Positions 13,267-15,127 of a stretch of 15,127 nt of DNA are shown piece by piece. The DNA lies in contig DGSK01000007.1 in assembly GCA_002393955.1 (NCBI GenBank), positions 5,445-20,571 on the forward strand, in the 5' to 3' direction. The notes beneath the pieces were generated by a model that worked only from the letters and a program-made list of their open reading frames with translations, did no database searches and was not told the DNA's origin. Every line of letters starts with the position of its first letter. Position 1 is the stretch's first letter. The DNA is from Lachnospiraceae bacterium UBA4364 (GTDB taxonomy: Bacteria; Bacillota; Clostridia; Lachnospirales; Lachnospiraceae). Position numbers and translations under genes: made by a program.

Positions 13267-14009
13267 TAAAAGGCGACGATCTGCTGCTGGATCTGGAAGA
13301 ACAGATGCAGACCATAAAACTGCCGCTCATGGCACTCAAGCTGGATGAACTGTACCGGTCACCGAAATACCTGCACATGGACAAGCTTGATTTTCTGTCA
13401 GAGCTCCTCGAACCGGAATACAGGGACAAAGTCACGAAAACGATCAATAACCGTCTTCGTACGGCACACATCATAGGAACGCCCTGTGAGATTTCTTCAT
13501 GCAAGGACACCAGGAAACGCAGCTATGAGCCGCATGGTGCTCCCAAGACACTGTCCTCGCTCCGGTTCATAGAAGACGGACAGAATGTATGCATCCTGGG
13601 TGCATCAGACAGCGGAAAGACCTATCTTGCCAAAGCCCTGGGTGCGTCTGCATGCGAGAGGTTTCGTGTCAGTTATAACCGCTGCAGTGAACTCCTTGAG
13701 AGTCTGGTAGCATTGAAGACAGAGGATTACTCACGTTATGAGCGGCGCATGCGTAAAATACTGAACTTTCATCTGCTTATACTGGATGATTTTCTCCTGA
13801 ACACCATAACAGATGAGCGTGAAATAAAAATCCTTCTTGAACTTATGGAGAAGCGTATTGAGTTGTCAAGGAGCACGATCATATGCTCTCAACGAGAGCC
13901 TGAAAGCTGGAAGTCCATGATCATGAATGACGAGGTCTCAGCCAATGCCATTATGAAAAGGGCAACCAAACATTATGTTGTTATGATTCAGTTAAAAGGG
14001 TCCACCTAA
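13263..14009 (+). CDS. istB: IS21-family ATP-binding helper IstB
   Basis: 248 residues, the normal IstB length. IstB is a DnaA/DnaC-like AAA+ ATPase that assembles on DNA and directs IstA to the target. Walker A is GASDSGKT at 113-120, which keeps G-x4-GKT although family members more often have GxTGxGKT. Walker B is LLILDD (171-176). A sensor-like SQREPESW follows at 209-216, then the conserved C-terminal region with DEVSANAIMKRATKH. ATG 13263 overlaps the istA stop, with GGAAGGGGGTGATGAGGA as the ribosome binding region. Confidence 0.95.
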   Translation: MIKGDDLLLDLEEQMQTIKLPLMALKLDELYRSPKYLHMDKLDFLSELLEPEYRDKVTKTINNRLRTAHIIGTPCEISSCKDTRKRSYEPHGAPKTLSSLRFIEDGQNVCILGASDSGKTYLAKALGASACERFRVSYNRCSELLESLVALKTEDYSRYERRMRKILNFHLLILDDFLLNTITDEREIKILLELMEKRIELSRSTIICSQREPESWKSMIMNDEVSANAIMKRATKHYVVMIQLKGST

Positions 14010-14011
14010 GG

Positions 14012-14079
14012 GTGGCCGTTTACACCGCCGGCCGGCCGCTGATCACCGCATCAGTGGCCGCTACCCGGCGCAAAATGCA
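14012..14079 (-). repeat. Right end of the IS21-family element
   Basis: Read inwards from 14079 it starts TGCATTTTGCGCC and contains AGCGGCC, GATGCGG and GTGTAAACGGCC, inverted versions of the left-end motifs. It begins directly after the istB stop codon. Confidence 0.6.
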
Positions 14080-14137
14080 ACTACCATACACTGGCGATTT
14101 GTCAAGATATTTCAACAGAAACACACATATGTATAAC

Positions 14138-14168
14138 GCGCAATTTTTATCGTAATGCGCTTTTTTTT
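14138..14168 (+). terminator. Terminator-like hairpin after the IS element
   Basis: GCGCA (14138-14142) pairs with TGCGC (14156-14160) around a 13-base loop, followed directly by eight T. The stem is short but the T run is strong; it would stop plus-strand transcription leaving istB. Confidence 0.5.
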
Positions 14169-14248
14169 GCGCTTTAATGCGGATCTTTCCGTACCCATGA
14201 TGTACCCGTCACTTCATTTTCTGTTATCAAATTGTTATCTTCTTACGT

Positions 14249-14292
14249 AAAAAAGCTTCCGACAGCGTACACAACGCACTCGAAAGCTTTTA
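14249..14292. terminator. Bidirectional terminator
   Basis: A long stem: AAAGCTTCCGA...ACGC pairs with GCGT...TCGAAAGCTTT, with two inner mismatches and a G-T pair, around a short loop. T-rich tails follow on both strands, best on the minus strand (six T). Confidence 0.65.
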
Positions 14293-14353
14293 TTTCTGCT
14301 ATTGAATTCCTACCTGTAAGCCACCTGGTATCCCTGGCACTCTACTTTATCCT

Positions 14354-14611
14354 CCAAAGGGCAAAGCCATCTTATCCTCCACCCATAGATAAAGAGTACC
14401 CAAGTACTTCTTCTTATGGTTATCTGTAAAAGGCACTAAAATAAGAGTCATTAATCCCATCAACGCCTTATACTACAAGGATTAATAAACAAAAGAACAG
14501 ACCTTGGAAAGGTGATTTAAAAGCCTTTTCAAGGTCTGTTACTTATGTTTTATTTTATTCTTTCAGGATAAGACAGTTTACCTCTTGGAGGATAATCTGC
14601 TTTGCCCTTGG
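14354..14611. repeat. Imperfect inverted repeat with about 27-base arms
   Basis: The left arm (14354-14381) is CCAAAGGGCAAAGC + CATC + TTATCCTCC. The right arm (14585-14611) is TTGGAGGATAA + TCT + GCTTTGCCCTTGG. About 24 bases can pair, with small bulges, across roughly 205 bases that include a perfect-looking terminator hairpin. A further TTATCCTCC copy lies at 14347-14355. It could be the ends of a small non-autonomous element or the closing stem of a structured RNA. Confidence 0.5.
14496..14540. terminator. Strong bidirectional terminator hairpin
   Basis: AACAGACCTTGGAAAGG pairs with CCTTTTCAAGGTCTGTT over 17 pairs (one G-T) around an 11-base loop. T-rich stretches follow on both strands (TTTTATTTTATT on plus, TTCTTTTGTTTATT on minus). 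It lies downstream of the toxin gene on the minus strand. Confidence 0.75.
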
Positions 14612-14786
14612 ACAACCGGTATCACTCCAGCTCAATAAGTTCTCAGCTGAACTTTAGCATATATGTTTAGTTTTAGCGTAAAATATGGCTTATTTTTATC
14701 TCATTTCCACATTTTATTCTGACTATCTGATTTTTTGTTGCCAAAGTGTTGCCAGTGGTTTCTTTTTGAAACACCTCCCAGGATTT

Positions 14787-15127
14787 TCATTCTCCCCAAT
14801 AATCTATAGATTCCTGAGTCCGTCCGGATATTCCAAACAGTTTCATCATGAAATCTTCACGCTCATTAAACATCTGAACAACGACCACTTTCTTTGCTTC
14901 AATCCTGTAGATAAAATAATTGTGATTCGTGAATATATACCAATAATCAGTATCTATGTCATACATACGGGATATGCTGACACCGCTTTCTTCATGTTGA
15001 CCAAGCATATCAACATGGTCTGCCATAGCCGTCAGAATTTCTTTCGTTTTCTCCTCACCATACTCCCCGGCAAGCTCTTTTTTGAGTTTCAGGAGCTTCC
15101 TTTTAACAAGCTGGGAATACTCAACAC
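14787..15127 (-). CDS. ParE/RelE-family toxin, N-terminus outside window
   Basis: 112 residues are visible and the frame runs off the right edge; probably only a few N-terminal residues are missing. The order of elements is that of RelE/ParE toxins: two N-terminal helices (VEYSQLVKRKLLKLKKEL, then EEKTKEILTAMADHVDML), followed by strands (YWYIFTNHNYFIYRIE, KKVVVVQMF) and a family-like end (NEREDFMMKLFGI ... TQESIDYW). Such toxins are RNases or gyrase inhibitors held by an antitoxin; which target applies here cannot be told. An internal ATG at 15026 is not the start. The antitoxin gene should lie further right, as nothing suitable follows downstream. Confidence 0.85.
   Translation of the reverse strand, partial: VEYSQLVKRKLLKLKKELAGEYGEEKTKEILTAMADHVDMLGQHEESGVSISRMYDIDTDYWYIFTNHNYFIYRIEAKKVVVVQMFNEREDFMMKLFGISGRTQESIDYWGE

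Larger units (their letters stand above)
11495..14079 (+). mobile_element. IS21-family insertion sequence (istA-istB)
   Basis: The element of about 2.6 kb holds istA and istB with an ATGA overlap, the defining layout of IS21. The proposed ends are TGCATATGGCG at 11495 and, inverted, TGCATTTTGCG at 14079 (9 of 11 matching). GC-rich repeats follow inside each end, such as GATGCGGAGCGAGCGGCC on the left and GATGCGGTGATCAGCGGCC on the right. I find no direct repeat of 4-8 bases flanking these ends, so either they are misplaced by a few bases or the flanks have recombined. Both genes are intact, so the element could be active. Confidence 0.85.
14080..14786. other. Non-coding stretch between the IS element and the toxin gene
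   Basis: About 700 bases without a convincing gene on either strand. It holds three terminator-like hairpins, a long imperfect inverted repeat, the shorter inverted repeat ATTAATCC/GGATTAAT (14450-14486), a hairpin around AGTACCCAAGTACT (about 14385-14417), and two GTTGCCA words 11 bases apart near 14739-14756. No tRNA or recombinase gene is seen. Confidence 0.6.

Noticed and set aside
14232..14429. 65-codon plus-strand frame
   Set aside because: It begins inside a terminator-like region and covers hairpins and one arm of the inverted repeat; there is no ribosome binding site.
14735..14760. Two GTTGCCA words as recombinase att-site core
   Set aside because: There is no integrase gene, no matching copy elsewhere in the window and no tRNA nearby.

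Overview
The window looks like a chromosomal segment of a Bacillota bacterium, most likely a gut or rumen Lachnospiraceae. Supporting this are the strong AGGAGG-type ribosome binding sites, sigma-A-like promoters, a CIRCE/HrcA-type operator in front of hsp20, a very large cyclic-di-GMP protein, an IS21-family element and a ParE/RelE-type toxin. The genus is inference; there is no rRNA, tRNA or CRISPR array in the window.

Left part (1-6010, everything on the minus strand). The main object is one uninterrupted reading frame from 3904 to the left edge (1301 codons visible). It joins a 12-helix APC-type amino-acid permease, an extra two-helix membrane module, an intact GGDEF domain, a response-regulator receiver, a degenerate GGDEF-like domain and an EAL phosphodiesterase domain with the expected catalytic residues. 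Upstream lie hsp20, whose promoter -35 box is overlapped by a CIRCE operator and whose leader could mask its Shine-Dalgarno sequence, and a PfkB-family sugar kinase whose promoter and start codon both carry the palindrome TAACATGTTA.

Middle part (6045-10870). This is an accessory block of small genes. A minus-strand operon runs from a promoter at about 8700-8729 through a Lys-rich helical protein, a 51-aa protein, a frameshifted small gene, a 128-aa protein, a zinc-ribbon protein, a calcineurin-like phosphoesterase and a cREC-like (cyclic-phosphate-processing receiver) protein. Divergently on the plus strand lie a 78-aa protein and a frameshifted gene that ends in a sigma-70 region-4-like helix-turn-helix. 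The intergenic region between the two arms holds tandem repeats ending in GGTTAAAAA. A GNAT acetyltransferase then abuts a beheaded fragment of a SAP/DUF6434-type protein. Several genes here carry single lesions, so the block appears to be decaying, unless some lesions are sequencing errors.

Right part (10870-15127). A nonsense-interrupted small gene with a strong promoter sits next to a complete IS21-family element (istA-istB) whose ends I place at 11495 and 14079; I see no target duplication. Beyond it are about 700 bases of non-coding DNA with three terminator-like hairpins and a long imperfect inverted repeat. Last comes a ParE/RelE-family toxin gene that runs off the right edge.
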